A stretch of DNA of 64,000 nucleotides from Cordylochernes scorpioides (taxonomy: Eukaryota > Arthropoda > Arachnida > Pseudoscorpiones > Chernetidae), in contig CP092881.1 in the NCBI GenBank assembly GCA_030710605.1, forward strand, positions 74,973,222-75,037,221, in the 5' to 3' direction. Both the position numbers and the translations under genes were made by a program. Shown here piece by piece: positions 11,949-24,239 of this stretch. The notes below the pieces were generated by a model. The model saw only the letters and a program-made list of their open reading frames with translations, did no database searches and was not told the origin of the DNA. The number at the start of each line of letters is the position of its first letter. Position 1 is the stretch's first letter.

Positions 11949-12209
11949 CGGAAGAGCATTTCTCGATGCAAATATTTATTTAAACATAATTCTGCTGTTC
12001 TAGAAGCCTATGTCCATAGTTTTCTTGAATATCATTATAAGAATCCATCCTTCATTGCAGCATATAAAAGCAGAATGATCCAATACAGTATTAGAGCTCT
12101 AAGAGAAGTGGTCTGGTAGATTAAATTGGAGAAACTGCTGGGAGGGTTCATTACAGATGAGCCAAGCCCTCCCAATATTTTTCATCGCAGTAAGGACAGT
12201 AGAAGTTTG
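11949..12209 (-). mobile_element. Partial foldback MITE, family 'actgtccttactgcg'
   Basis: One arm of the family is present in reverse orientation and ends with 'cgcagtaaggacagtagaag'. The rest carries the family's middle ('ccaatacagtattagagctc') and its other flank with 'gaagagcatttctcgatgc'. There is no coding. The duplicate is at 53041-53304. Confidence 0.6.
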
Positions 12210-12943
12210 TTTTGTGTTTTAAAATATTTTTCGTGCTTTATAATGCTTCCATTTCTTATACATAGATGGCACCTTATAAAATAATTTCAGTTTTTATCAA
12301 ATATATATATTTGTGTGGGTGTGTTATTGACGGGATGTTAAATAACTGCGATCAAACACTGAACGAGATGTACGTTCCACCACACAGCACAATGTAGACC
12401 CGATGTCGTAACTTATCGCGGAGCGACAAAGAGAGAACAAAGACAAGAGTAGATTACTGCAGCGGCACTTAGCGTAGAACAAACATCGCCGCTTCGGTAA
12501 TATTTGTTGTGTCACGTGGATGACAGCCTCGATGGAGACATATTGACAAAGTAAACAGCGAATTGTGCAGAATTGTTCTCCATATGTATAATAAAAAAGT
12601 ATTTTAACATTTATTTCCAAATATTAAAATTCCATTAAATTTTCTATTGTTTACCTCATTCTATAGAATGGAAGCACTTTATAATTTCCATAAAAGAGGG
12701 GGGTCGCCGAAATGTCAGGATAAATTTTTAAAAATAATACATATTTTATCATCTTTGACCTAAAATAACAACATTTTCAATTTAAATGGAAAACTTGTTG
12801 AACAAATGTTGCTCGACACAATTCAATAGATTTCCATTTACGCTTCTTAAAAATAGATTCTAATTCTTCCACCAATCAATAATATTGTCATTCCAAGAAA
12901 TCCCGACAAAGAAGACAATGGCCGCCGTATTCTGAGATATATA

Positions 12944-13130
12944 GCCTTTGATCGAGTGTGGAGGAGAAATTACATGCACAACATCGGAGTGAAAGGAAAA
13001 ACTTAATTTCGATTTCAGACTTCTTTAAGAGAAGAAGGATAAAAGTTCGGGTCAAAGGAGCATTTTCAAAGGACCGAAAAACATTGGCTGGTGTACCTCA
13101 GGGATCTGTGCTCAGCCTCTGTAGGTAGTG
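12944..13130 (+). pseudogene. Jockey-like reverse transcriptase fragment
   Basis: This is a short fragment of the LINE family seen at 428-2262, in the opposite orientation. It matches the region after the first catalytic Asp (FDRVW..., then the HNIGVKGKT segment) and runs to the block before YADD ('ggtgtacctcagggatctgtg'). It contains stops and frameshifts. The duplicate is at about 54023-54210. Confidence 0.75.
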
Positions 13131-13726
13131 TGTGCACACTGAGAAGTCTGACAGAAAGGATTTGAAAAGGTAAAATAACGCAGAAGCTAAAGAAAGCCCT
13201 TAGATAATAAATAAAGATAAATTGATGCAAAAGAAATTAAAAAATAATGAATGGTAAGACATGTTTTAGCAACGGGAAAATATGGGATAATTACGAGGTT
13301 TGAAGAAAAGGAAATATGCTGTTATTGAAGAAAGACGAGAATAAAGAATTGTAAGCAGAAAGGTTATGGAATGATGTCTGAATATTGTTCATAAATTATA
13401 TTTTAAAATGAAATCTATGTTCTTTTTTTATGAGAAATATGTATGATAAATATGAAAATGTTCATTTTAAAAAATAAGTGAAAAGTGACTTAAAGTTAAA
13501 TGAAAGTTGTCAAAATTTAGAAAAGTGAGGTGGAGACGAAATTAAATGAGATTTTATATAAAGTAAAATTGAATAAAATAAATGTAAAAGTTGGTCAAGG
13601 TGAGAATGAAAAATAATATTAAGTAAATAATTATTATAAATTTAGGAGATATATAAAAATGAAATGAATTTTGGTTAGCACATGCCAGAATTAAAAATAT
13701 ATATATCCTTTCAAATTACATTTAAA

Positions 13727-13874
13727 CCTGTCTATAGCGCCCCCTCTAAATAGCTCCTTCCTCTCTATAGCGCTGATTTTAACTGATGTAAACATTTTAC
13801 ATTAAAAGTGACCTCTCTATACACCCTATTTTGATGAGTCCCAAGAGGGAGCGCTATAGACAGGTATAACTGTA
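13727..13874. mobile_element. pogo/Tigger-like MITE, 148 bp
   Basis: The terminal inverted repeats are of the type 'tacagttaaacctgtctata' with 'gcgcccc' inside; the left end has decayed to 'tacattt'. TA borders the ends, as expected of Tc1/mariner/pogo insertions. There is no coding. A second, longer copy is at 15041-15221, and duplicates are in block B. Confidence 0.75.
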
Positions 13875-15040
13875 TATAAATATTAATATACTCTATATGC
13901 CCGTTCAAAGTAAACTGGTTTCAATTTTTTTAACTGTAAGATTCTGTTTCGCCTAATTATTTTATATGTTCCCTACAATATTAATAATATTTTAATACTA
14001 AATTGTTAAAATCAAATGGGATGGGTTAAAATTGAATATAATAGTAGGTTCTAAGAAGTGCATAAATTTTCAGAATTCTATGTCCTCTGGAATTATTAAA
14101 AATTGCTTACAATATTTCTAGACAGAGACTGACATGGCAGCAAAATGAATAAAATCTTTCAATAAAGTTTAGTTGAGTTGCAATGTGTTGTTGTGGCACG
14201 TGTGAGAAAATATGTAATTAGGAAGGTGTCAAGCCGTTGTGTTGGTACAATACCTGTTTTATCAATAAGTTTACTCTAGTCATAGATAGGGGGTTGTACA
14301 TCAAACTTTTCAAATGATTATGGATGTGTCGCGTTTAGGGGACGGTTGGTTTCTGTGTGGTGCGAGATTGGGTTTGGTTGCAAAGCTCGAAGTGTTGCCA
14401 TGTAACGAATTGTGAGGACGTTAAATATTCATTACAAGAAACTTGCTGAAGATTAATTGTGAAAGAAAGTTTGCTAGGGACGAGTGAGTGTGATGTATGG
14501 CCGACATTAGATGGGGAGCCGTGGCTCACTTCAAATTCTGGTCAGCATGGTCTCCGTCCATTTCTACCTTGTTGGCAGCGATTGTTCTTGGTGTTTTTGT
14601 TTAGTCGGAACTTTTGGCAATTATTTTCTGAGACTTATGAAATTAAGAGAAGCGTTCACCGCTTGTGGATAAAAATATAAAAACTATATTTTGAAAGAAT
14701 GATCCTCATTTTGGTAGTTTAAATGTTGCGATATATGTTTTATGGTTAGAAGATGCATTATTTCGCAAATAATAAGAATTTGATTAAGTAAGATAGGCAA
14801 TTTGATAAAATATAAAATATCGAAAGGCAAAAATAAGTTAAATATACAATATGATGGAAGTAAATGAGATTAAGGGTTCTGAAAAAAGGTCATTAATTTA
14901 GATAATGCAATTATATGTAAATTTAGGTTATACACATGTAAATTGGAAATAATGTCTGATTTGCGAATATTTTAAATGGTTAAAATTTGAATTCAATTAT
15001 TTAAGATAGATAACTTGTTTAAAAATATAATAAAGATATA

Positions 15041-15221
15041 TACAGTTAAACCTGTCTATAGCGCCCCCTTTAAATAGCGCCTTCCAATCTATAGCGCCCG
15101 ATTTTAAATACGTAGTACGATGCGATTTACATTAAAAGTGACCTGTCTATAACACCCCCTCTCTATAGCACCCTATTTTGGTGAGTCCCAAGAGGGGGCG
15201 CTGTAGACAGGTTTAACTGTA
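15041..15221. mobile_element. pogo/Tigger-like MITE, 181 bp
   Basis: This is a better-preserved member of the family at 13727. It begins TACAGTTAAACCTGTC and ends GACAGGTTTAACTGTA. Internal sequence repeats the 'tctatagcgcc' motif, so the arms pair over much of their length. The duplicate is at 56124-56304. Confidence 0.8.
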
Positions 15222-16517
15222 TATATATGATGATTGATTAGAAGTAAAAATTTGATTATAATTGAAAGGAAAAACTAAATATTTACAAATTGGGGTAAAC
15301 TAAGTTGTGAGCCCGAGGGTAAATATGAACGTTTTAAAATCTTAGAGTTGACGAAAGTTTGGTCAGGTGATTTGAGCCGTCCTCATGCTGACGTCGACGT
15401 AGACTTGTATCATCGGTCACCTTTTATCGTGCTGCACCTGACTATGCCTAACTCATTAGTCTTGACTACTTGGACTCACATTGAAAAAAAAACAGCTTAT
15501 TTATCAGTGGTGACGTCAGGGAGGGCGAACCTTTCTCGTCCAATCAAGAACTGACAACGGGTAAGAGATTGACTACCTCCAGGGGAGACGGGTTTAGCCC
15601 CATTCTAGGTGGCCTCTCATGGAAACTTCTATTTATATATATATTATCTCTATTATATTATAAACTAGCCGAATGACCCGGGCAACGCCCAGGTTTTACC
15701 CGATTAAATGTTTTCATTCAAATACTATTCGTTACAAATTTAAATTGGCGCCGTGGATGTCACTTTTGTGAAACGTCCCGCTCCAAACTTTTTGTGTTTT
15801 TTAAATATAAAAATAAAAATGTATATTTTCACGACGATATTTAAAAATTATATTATTTTGATTTTCAAATACTATTCGTTACAATTATAAATTGGCGCCG
15901 TGGATGTCACTCTTGTGAAACGTCCCGCTCCAAACTTTGTGTCTGAGAAACGATATTTTATAGAAAGATGATCTGGCTTTTGTTTTCTTCTCGAATGAAT
16001 TTTTTTCTGTTAGAATTTTGTTTCTGCGTACAAAAAAATGAACTGGTTTCACCCGTGGTCTCTGCTTTTTGGGATTTTTCCCGATATAATTTTGTATCTG
16101 ATAATCAAACATAATACAGCAATATTGTCATCATCATTTTCTGACTAAAAAAAAACAACTATTTTTGCTCAGAACCTGTCAATTTTATATTTTATTGGCT
16201 AAAAATCCGATAAATATATTTTCCAGATTTTTCTCTATGTCCTGTCACAACACGTTTTACATGTACATTAGGTCAGCTGATATTACCTCCCATCTTTACC
16301 GCTAGAGGCGCTGCTTGCGAGCGAAAAGGCAAATTTGCAACGCAATTTACAAATAACTCGAAGAATATTCGGGATAGAGACCTGGAAATTTCACTATAAG
16401 TTTTTCCAGATTCTACTCTATATACTGTTAAAATTTCAGTCAGATTAGTTACGTATTGTGGACGTGTATAGCCGACATAGATACCCACATACATACATAC
16501 ACTGACTTTTATATATA

Positions 16518-17844
16518 CGAGGGTTGTCCGTTAAATAAGTTCCACAGAGGTTTTTCATACAGAAAAACAGGTTTATTTGCCCTGAACTATACATTTTCGA
16601 AAATATCAGACTTTTTTCATTTTTCTACATATTTCCCGTTTCGTTCTACGCATTTTTGCATTCGGTACACCCACTTATGGAACCCAGAGTCGAAGAACTC
16701 TGCCGCCTGGCCACGTAGAAGCCTAAAACCGCTTCTTCCAACTCGTCATCGTCCTGGAATTGGGTTCCCCCCAGGTTTTTCTTCAACTCGGGGAAGAAAT
16801 GGAAGTCACTAGGAGCTACGTCCGGGCTGTAAGGTGGGTGTGACACCAATTCCCATTCAAATTCGTCGATGAGGGCGGTGGTTTGACGGGCGGTGTGCGG
16901 CCGAGCGTTGTCGTGGTGAAAACGCACCCCTTTGGTTAACATCCCTCTCCTCTTGTTCTGAATCGCGCGTCGAAGTTGTTTTAAGGTCTTACAGTACCGG
17001 TCGGAATTGATTGTTGTACCCAGACGCATAAAGTCGCACAACAATAGGCCCTTTCGGTCCCAAAAGACGGTACCATAAGTTTCCCGGCAGAAAGTGTTTG
17101 TTTAAACTTTAGAGGTTTCGGCGAAGAAATGTGATTCCACTGCTTGGATTGCTCCTTTGTCTCCGGTGTGGTGTAGTGTACCCATGTCACATCACCAGTA
17201 ACGATCGAATCCAAAAATTCCTCTCCGTCAGTTTTGTGGCAATCGAGAAATTTCTGGGCCACATAAACCCGCTGCCGTTTATGGTCTTCAGTCAGCATTT
17301 TCGGAACCCATATTGCGCAGACCTTTGAATACCCTAAATGTTCACGCAAAATCTTGTCGATGTTGGTTTTACTGACATCAGGAACCAAATCGCAGAGCTT
17401 CCGCACAGTAATCCGTCGATCTTCAAGCATTGCCGCTTCGACTTTGGCAATGGTTTCGTCCGAAACCGATGGCCGTCCAGCACGCGGTTCATCGTGGACG
17501 TCTGTTCGGCTGTTTTTAAATTCTCTGACCCATCTGCGCACCATCCCGGAACTCATACACCCTTCTCCATACACTTGACAGAGTTCAGTATGAATGTCCT
17601 TCGCCGAATTCTTCTTTGCGGCCAAAAATCGAATTACTGACCGTAATTCGCAGCTGGCGGGAGACACGAGGGGAAGCTCCATCACTAACGGCTGCTCAGC
17701 CAAGACTAAGCTTACCAGCGACGTGTCCTTGGTGGGAAATTGGAGTGAGGAGAACAAGCTACGAGCCCGTGCAGTCGGCTCGAGCCTAAAAGCGATCCTC
17801 ACGACAGTGGTGTCCCGTGGAACTTATTTAACGGACAACCCTCG
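16518..17844 (-). mobile_element. mariner transposon, 1327 bp, nested in a Helitron
   Basis: Inverted repeats of roughly 28 bp bound the element ('cgagggttgtccgttaaata' at the left, its reverse complement at the right), flanked by TA. The length is typical of mariner. Block B has the same Helitron with an unbroken TA run at this point, differing only in the number of TA units. That indicates insertion after the blocks separated, or insertion polymorphism if the blocks are alleles. Confidence 0.95.
16617..17682 (-). pseudogene. mariner transposase, two frameshifts
   Basis: The likely start is the Met at 17682 (MELPLVSPASC), and the frame would end at a stop at 16617-16619, about 355 codons, close to the family's usual 345-350. 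The N-terminal helix-turn-helix region includes MVRRWVREFKNSRTDVHDE and RAGRPSV. The catalytic Asp residues are in VTGDVTW, FHHDNARPHTA and YSPDVAPSDF, the spacing expected of DD34D. A one-base loss near 17072-17074 shifts the frame after KLM, and a second shift near 16721-16735 precedes the C-terminal FFDSGFHKWVYRMQKC segment. This copy cannot make a full transposase, although the terminal repeats are intact. Confidence 0.9.
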
Positions 17845-18574
17845 TATATAGGGATAATACAAAAATATGCTGTGTATGTTATAATTGAAAATCCCCTAAA
17901 CTAATTTGGAAATGCCACCAAATTTTTCATTAAACATCTTTTGACTCTTGGAATAATTCTAAGCTATTTTTATATACCCCTTTTCGTTGTAATTTAATAT
18001 TCTGAATTATCAAGTATAATTCAATAACAAAACAGATTCACTTTTAAAGTCAATATCTTCATATAAATACCGTATACCATGGTATATATACCATATATAA
18101 CCACTTTCTATGTGACTATTCAGAACCATGGGGAAAGTTTTCGGCTGAATTTTGCATGATTTCTTATTTCGCCATTATTTGTTTTCAAAAATCAAATAAA
18201 AAAAAAAAACACTCTCAAAATTTATCTTCAATACAAATAGGTTTATTACCACCTATATCCATATTTACGTTTAAAGGATCTGTAAATACGATGCAATGTT
18301 AACGGTATGGAAGAGTGTTTTTATAATGTCAATGAAAGTAAGTTGAAATAACGGAAATAAATTACAAAATGTATCCGAAGAATTAATGAAATGATTTTGA
18401 TAATAAAATAGCATACGGGTATACAGGATTGAGAAACACATAACATTATTGTACATAAAGTATTTGCCCGTCGAAGAGCAGAATAATGCTCGAAATTTTG
18501 TAAATCCAAAATTAAAAGAAACTTTTCACCTGAATTCTATTTTTCCCTTTTCAAATAAATTCTTGGTACTATTC

Positions 18575-19262
18575 CCCACATAAATGACATGTGTTGAGCA
18601 GCAGTAAGTGGGATACAGTAGAGGCGTACCACATAAATGACATGTGTTGAGCAGCAGTAAGTGAGATACAGTAGAGGCGTACCACATAAATGACATGTGT
18701 TGAGCAGCAGTAAGTGAGATACAGTAGAGGCGTACCACATAAATGACATGTGTTGAGCAGCAGTAAGTGAGATACAGTAGAGGCGTACCACATAAATGAC
18801 ATGTGTTGAGCAGCAGTAAGTGAGATACAGTAGAGGCGTACCACATAAATGACATGTGTTGAGCAGCAGTAAGTGAGATACAGTAGAGGCGTACCACATA
18901 AATGACATGTGTTGAGCAGCAGTAAGTGAGATACAGTAGAGGCGTACCACATAAATGACATGTGTTGAGCAGCAGTAAGTGAGATACAGTAGAGGCGTAC
19001 CACATAAATGACATGTGTTGAGCAGCAGTAAGTGAGATACAGTAGAGGCGTACCACATAAATGACATGTGTTGAGCAGCAGTAAGTGAGATACAGTAGAG
19101 GCGTACCACATAAATGACATGTGTTGAGCAGCAGTAAGTGAGATACAGTAGAGGCGTACCACATAAATGACATGTGTTGAGCAGCAGTAAGTGAGATACA
19201 GTAGAGGCGTACCACATAAATGACATGTGTTGAGCAGCAGTAAGTGGAGACAGTAGAGGCGG
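18575..19262. repeat. 53-bp tandem repeat, 13 units
   Basis: Units begin at 18575, 18628, 18681 and so on every 53 bp to 19211, the last one degraded. The units are almost identical ('accacataaatgacatgtgt', then 'tgagcagcag', then 'agatacagtagaggcgt'). Because 53 is not a multiple of three, the minus strand stays open in all three frames, producing long repetitive ORFs with a 53-residue period that I do not regard as genes. Block B has a single unit at 58317-58370. Confidence 0.97.
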
Positions 19263-21598
19263 ACTTTAGAGACTGGCTGAATACGTGGCTACACCAACCT
19301 CTCACAGAGTTATCAAATAGTTTTCATGTCAGGCAGGATTTCTAATGAGAGGCCATCTCCAAGTTTAAGCACGTTTTTAGCCAGACTCTCTCATGTGTAT
19401 ACCACTGAACATATCAATTGAGATTCGCCTGTTCCCTCTGGCTGTTTATTGAAAACTCAATTCTACTCAATTTATAATTCCATAGATGTCTTAAAGCAAG
19501 TTTTAAATTATAGTAGCTAGCTAGTATTAAATATATTTAAATAACATTTTATTTTCTAAAAGAATAAAATGTGTGAGAAAGAAAAGATGATAAAAATAAT
19601 CAATTTTATTATTAAGATGGTTTAGGGTTTTTACGTGTTCCGTTTCTATCTATACAATTATCCTTTTCAAATATTTCAAATTAATTTTTAAAATTTAATT
19701 TTGCGAAGCATTTTCACATAAGTATATTTATAGATATTCTATGTGAAAGGGTGTTTGACAACAGTGTAATAAACAAGATACTAAATAGACCTGCGGTTTC
19801 TTTCTATTTCAAAGAAGGTAAATTGTACCAAAGAAAATAAAAATGAACTTTTAAGAATAATTATAAGTTGAATACTCACCTGGGAGACTGTATTGCCAAA
19901 ATAATGCCAAAGTCGTCAGGTGGAGAGAGAGTTTATTGTAGGGGTTGTTTATTTATGCGATCTTTTTCAAAAATTTATATATAACGAATTTATTAAAAAA
20001 TAAATTTCTATTTTAATATTCTATATAATATTCTTATATTTATTCACTCATATATATTCTTATTTCATTATAATATTATTCAATTACAGAAAGAATGCAT
20101 AGTTATGGTTTAAAAAAGAATGTTAAAAAACACGCCACACAAGGGCGAGCATGTACGTCCGCGCTGCTTGAGAGAGAGAAGTCAGAGAACAGTGTCTTTT
20201 GGAAATAATACCTTTAAAAAATCAATTAATTTTATTAATTTTTTGTGTGTTTATACTGCGCAAATTTAATAAAATTTCAAAGGGAATTTTTGCAGTTTTA
20301 TTAACTTTGAATATATTTCACAGATTTGTTTAAATTTCAATTCAGTTTAATCCAATTTATAGAATATAAAAAATAATGATAAATTAAAATTTTATAATTC
20401 TAAGAAAAATAGAGCACAAAGAACGGATTATAAAATTAATTATATGTTTCATAAATATAATGCTTTTTGTGGATATTTTCTTGTGGATTTTATTGAATTC
20501 AAAATATTAAAAATTAAACTCACAAAGGAATTTCTAACAGGTGGAAGGAAAAAAAACATTGGTTTGAAAAAGACTCAATTTTATTAATATATTTTCAATT
20601 CAGCTTCACACAGCTTTACATATTATACACCGATATGATTTTATCATATTTTAGGGATATTCAGATGTTCCAGCGCCTTCAACTGTCTTCATCTGATTAT
20701 AAATGCAACTTGCGCCTTTCAACCTCCAAACGAAAGAAATAAGTCATAGTCGAGCCTGAGAATTAAGGTGAGATGAGAAAACCACAGAATTAAGGCCAAA
20801 ATCATACATTTCGTGCAGTACAATTTTATAAAGAACAACAGGTGTCACGTAAAGCGTGTCTACACTCGGGCTCAACTAGACGTCCTGAACTTCTTCTGGT
20901 TCCTGAAGACCGACCTTTCTCTAAAGACGTCTTTCTACTCCTGACTGAGGTCGTCGATGTAACACCAAAGACAACACTAACTGGTTCACACACACTTTAT
21001 TTTTGAGAGAGAGAAATAAGGATAAGCCCTGGAGGGTGAAAACGCCAACTGCCCGGTTCTTTATTTTGAATCAAGTTCAATATTTATAGTAAGAGAGAGA
21101 GAGACATATTTACATATATATTGATTAAACATAGAAATAAATTTACATAGCTCAGATTTCCATATTTACAAACCATAGATTTACATAAATATTTTCCGAC
21201 GACAGAATTAGGAATAGTTTTGGTATGAATTGCTTTATTGAATCTTGACGACTGTGATTTTGCAGTTATTTCGATTAAAGAACTCATATAGCAAAAAAGG
21301 GAGTTTTGGATATTGCTTGTAAGTTACACGTCACTCATGATTTTTCTTGTTCAGACTTCTCAATCTGCATAGAGATGGTCAATTCTCTGGGGATGTTGGT
21401 CGCTACCAGGCACCAAGTTCTTTCTCTCTCTCTTTACATTTTAATGGCACTTTGTAAAAACAGCTAGGAGTGATATAGCGGGGGAGTAGAGAGGTACCTC
21501 AAATATATGAAGCATGTCCAAAAAAAACCTCATGCATATAATATTATTAATATAAAGCAACAATACGCCATCCATATAGAATAAATGAAAGTATTTAC

Positions 21599-21890
21599 GC
21601 CGAATGTTCATTTTTCACGCAAATCAAACTTTTACTGTCCTTACTGCGATGAAAAATATTGAGTTAACTCGGCTCATCAGTGGTGCCCAAGCAGTTTCAC
21701 CAATTTAATCCACCAGACCACCTATTAGAGCTATTCTACTGTATTGAATCATTTTGCTTTTATATGTTATAGTGAAGAGTGGAATCTTATAAATGGTAAT
21801 TAAGTAAACTATGGACATAAGCTTTTAGAACAGTAGTATTACATATAGATATTTGCACATATTTACACAAAGAGCAATGCTCTTTGCAAT
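21599..21890 (+). mobile_element. Partial foldback MITE, family 'actgtccttactgcg'
   Basis: The left arm ('cttttactgtccttactgcg') and middle of the family are present, followed by a flank ending in a short palindrome 'agagcaatgctct'. There is no coding. The duplicate is at 60766-61046. Confidence 0.55.
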
Positions 21891-23439
21891 TTTATATGCG
21901 AATTCATTTTTTATATTATATTATTATTTAAAGTTGGGATTGTTGTAAAAACGTTTTTGAAATTAAAATTGCGTTAGTATTATTACATATAACCAAAAAT
22001 ATACATGTGAATAATTTGCTAATGCTGTGTGCTACTGTGTTTATGAAAGTGATCGGTCGATTTATTAAAAGTTTAATTCAATCGACATCGATAAAATGTA
22101 GCACAAGCGAACGTGAAATATTCGCAGAAATGTTCTCGAATGGTTTGCGAATAGTTACATTTCCCAAACTTGAACCTACGTTACAAATTTATTATCGATC
22201 TACAATTTGGATTGGAGAAAAAAATTGCTTCATAAAAAGTGGCAGATGTTAGAGAAATTTTCCTTGTTGAAAATAAAGAAAAAATGTCTCTGTTGAATGA
22301 TTTCTCAAGGGGTGGGAAGTTTTCTTAGAAGGAAATTGGTAGCAAAAATATTGGTAAAACAATATCAAAATGTCAACAATTGACAGTTCGGCAACTAAAT
22401 AAACAACACTGGTGAAGTGTTTAATTTCAGAGCGCCCAAACTGTTAACTAACCCCTGGAATAGAATTCGGTTGTAGTTATTTAATTGGAAAAAAGGGGGA
22501 AAATTTTTCCATTAAATTATTTAATATTTTTATAAGAGGATTATACCCGGAGTATTTTGGTTCAATTTATTGACTGTTTATTTATAGAAAGAACTCACAT
22601 AACGGGTGTTTGACCACTGACATATTACTGCTACTGTAGTATTATTCACACAAACATGGAAATATAAATCTCTAATTAGCAAACTTTGGGGCATGATCCC
22701 ATAGGAATTATTCTTTCTTATTTTCTGTTTACTTCACAGAGTCTTACAATAAAGTCATTATTATAAGTAGCCAATATGGCAATGATGATATCGTATTTCA
22801 AAAATATATCAGACTATATTATCATAATGTGTGTACACGCCTAATATTGACTGAACGTAATATAAATTGAATAATTGGTTTATGGAATTTTTAAATACAT
22901 TATTTGCATATATGGCTAAATTATATATATTGTAGAAAAGTATTTATTATTAACATAGTATAATATTTATGTTTATATTTTGCTACTCTGTAAACTCCCC
23001 TGATTGCTTATCATTTGTTTATTATTCATAGTTTGTTCTTGCCTTGAATAAAATTGCTGTGTGAAGTTTTTCCTTCCTAATTTTCCACGTGGCAATATAT
23101 ATATATATATGCAGAGAGTTCGAATATTGGGGTCAAAGATGTCTAACTCTCTCGCCGAGTTAAACTTACTTGGACAAACTTCCTTACAATAACAAAGTCA
23201 ACAAGTCAGGCTGATCTTCGCTTTAAATATAAACCATCGCGGCTATCGGCGCTGTCCAGAGATTTCTAATCATTTCTGAGTTTTTCCCGCATCAATGGAA
23301 TTGCTGAATGCTATGTCGACGTTGCTGTATGCCGATCTCGTGTGGACAAGAAAACAGATCAATAAACCAAATTCAGGATTTTTTCTTCGTCGTCTCTTGA
23401 GCTTACCAAGGTATACAACAGGATATCCTTCGGATGGAA

Positions 23440-23480
23440 CCGCTGAGAGTCAACACGTTGTCACCGAAACGTCACACAAT
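23440..23480 (+). other. Penelope-like motif with hammerhead-like core, decayed
   Basis: The sequence reads CTGAGAGTC, a short pairing (CAAC/GTTG), CACC, GAAACGTC. CTGAGAGTC would fit a hammerhead core with one base lost, and GAAACGTC is the typical end with a minimal ACGT stem III. I see no stem I pairing, so activity is unlikely. The downstream sequence ('tttatttggatttggtctta') recurs at 26.2 and 34.4 kb. The duplicate is near 63257. Confidence 0.35.
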
Positions 23481-24239
23481 ATTTATTTGGATTTGGTCTT
23501 ATTACTTTTGTTTATAATCTATAATCCAAATTGTGTGAGCTTTATCATTACTTGATAGTAAATGTATATTTTTTTAAAATAATCAAACGATCAAGTTATC
23601 GCAACTTATTACAAAACATTTATATAAAGGTTCGCTATAAGACTAATAAACTCATACAAGAATGGGAAGCTCTATACATCAAAGTTGGTCCATGTTTGTT
23701 CGCCGGCCAGAAATATCACAGGAGCTTGCGTCACGTGATGTGCCAGTGAACCCAGAGTATTGACCTGTGCTAGAGAGTCGGTGAGGCAGATGCTGTAGAG
23801 GTTCATTAAAACAAATATTTATCTAATTATAGCTCTCTTTCTATATATAAATATTTAATATACAAAGTATCAAAATTAATTTCCAGGACTGTCCGTATTA
23901 AAAATATATATTTGAAAAAATTTCAGGTGACATTTTTATATTTTTAGACGACAGTATGACTCTCTCTCGACCAGAGTTTCCACCTCCATTTCCAACTCCA
24001 TTAGATAGGATGACCCAGTCACAAGACGTCGCATGGCATCGCAGGAACTGTCAATCCTGTGTCCACCCATCTTCTCAATTACCTCAACTCGCAAGTCAAT
24101 GCACTTTCTAATATTAATTGTAAATATTATATTTATATATAATTACCCAAATTTATTTTTATACAAGGTGCTTTTATTAATTTTCAGGAGACTGTTACGT
24201 ATATTTGAAAAATATATATAAACCTAATTTGATATTTTT

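Larger units (their letters stand above)
15665..17854 (-). mobile_element. Non-autonomous Helitron, subfamily 2, carrying a nested mariner
   Basis: On the minus strand the element starts A|TCCCTATATA at 17854. It ends with the hairpin 'ctgggcgttgcccggg', 'tcattcgg' and CTAG at 15665-15668, followed by T, so both Helitron boundary rules are met. Without the mariner at 16518-17844 it is about 860 bp, matching the uninterrupted block B copy (56741-57598). Its internal open frames show no Rep or helicase motifs. A third 3' end of this subfamily is at 32373-32461. Confidence 0.85.
4137..24195 (+). repeat. Duplicated block A (matches 45768-64000)
   Basis: From about 4137 this sequence matches 45768 onward in the same orientation, nearly base for base. 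Long identical runs are separated by scattered substitutions and small indels. The match still holds at the window end (24150-24195 against 63960-64000), so the block is probably longer. Differences of structural interest are the solo LTR at 7825, the mariner at 16518 and the repeat expansion at 18575, all present only here. Outside the listed elements (for example 4500-6390, 8583-9250, 10800-11940, 12210-12940, 13130-13720, 13880-15040, 19265-21600 and 21890-23440) I see AT-rich non-coding DNA with no gene I can support. Confidence 0.9.

Noticed and set aside
16273..16494. 73-codon ORF conserved in both blocks
   Set aside because: It lies in the non-coding body of a Helitron; the differences look random.
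18575..19262. CRISPR-like array
   Set aside because: There are no unique spacers; the units are contiguous and identical, and the context is eukaryotic.
18526..19305. Three long overlapping minus-strand ORFs (197-259 codons)
   Set aside because: They follow entirely from the stop-free 53-bp tandem repeat; the same peptide recurs in all frames and block B has only one unit.
23640..23760. Short open piece conserved in both blocks (MFVRRPEISQELAS)
   Set aside because: It resembles coding sequence and is kept in block B, but duplication alone explains that and there is no recognisable domain.
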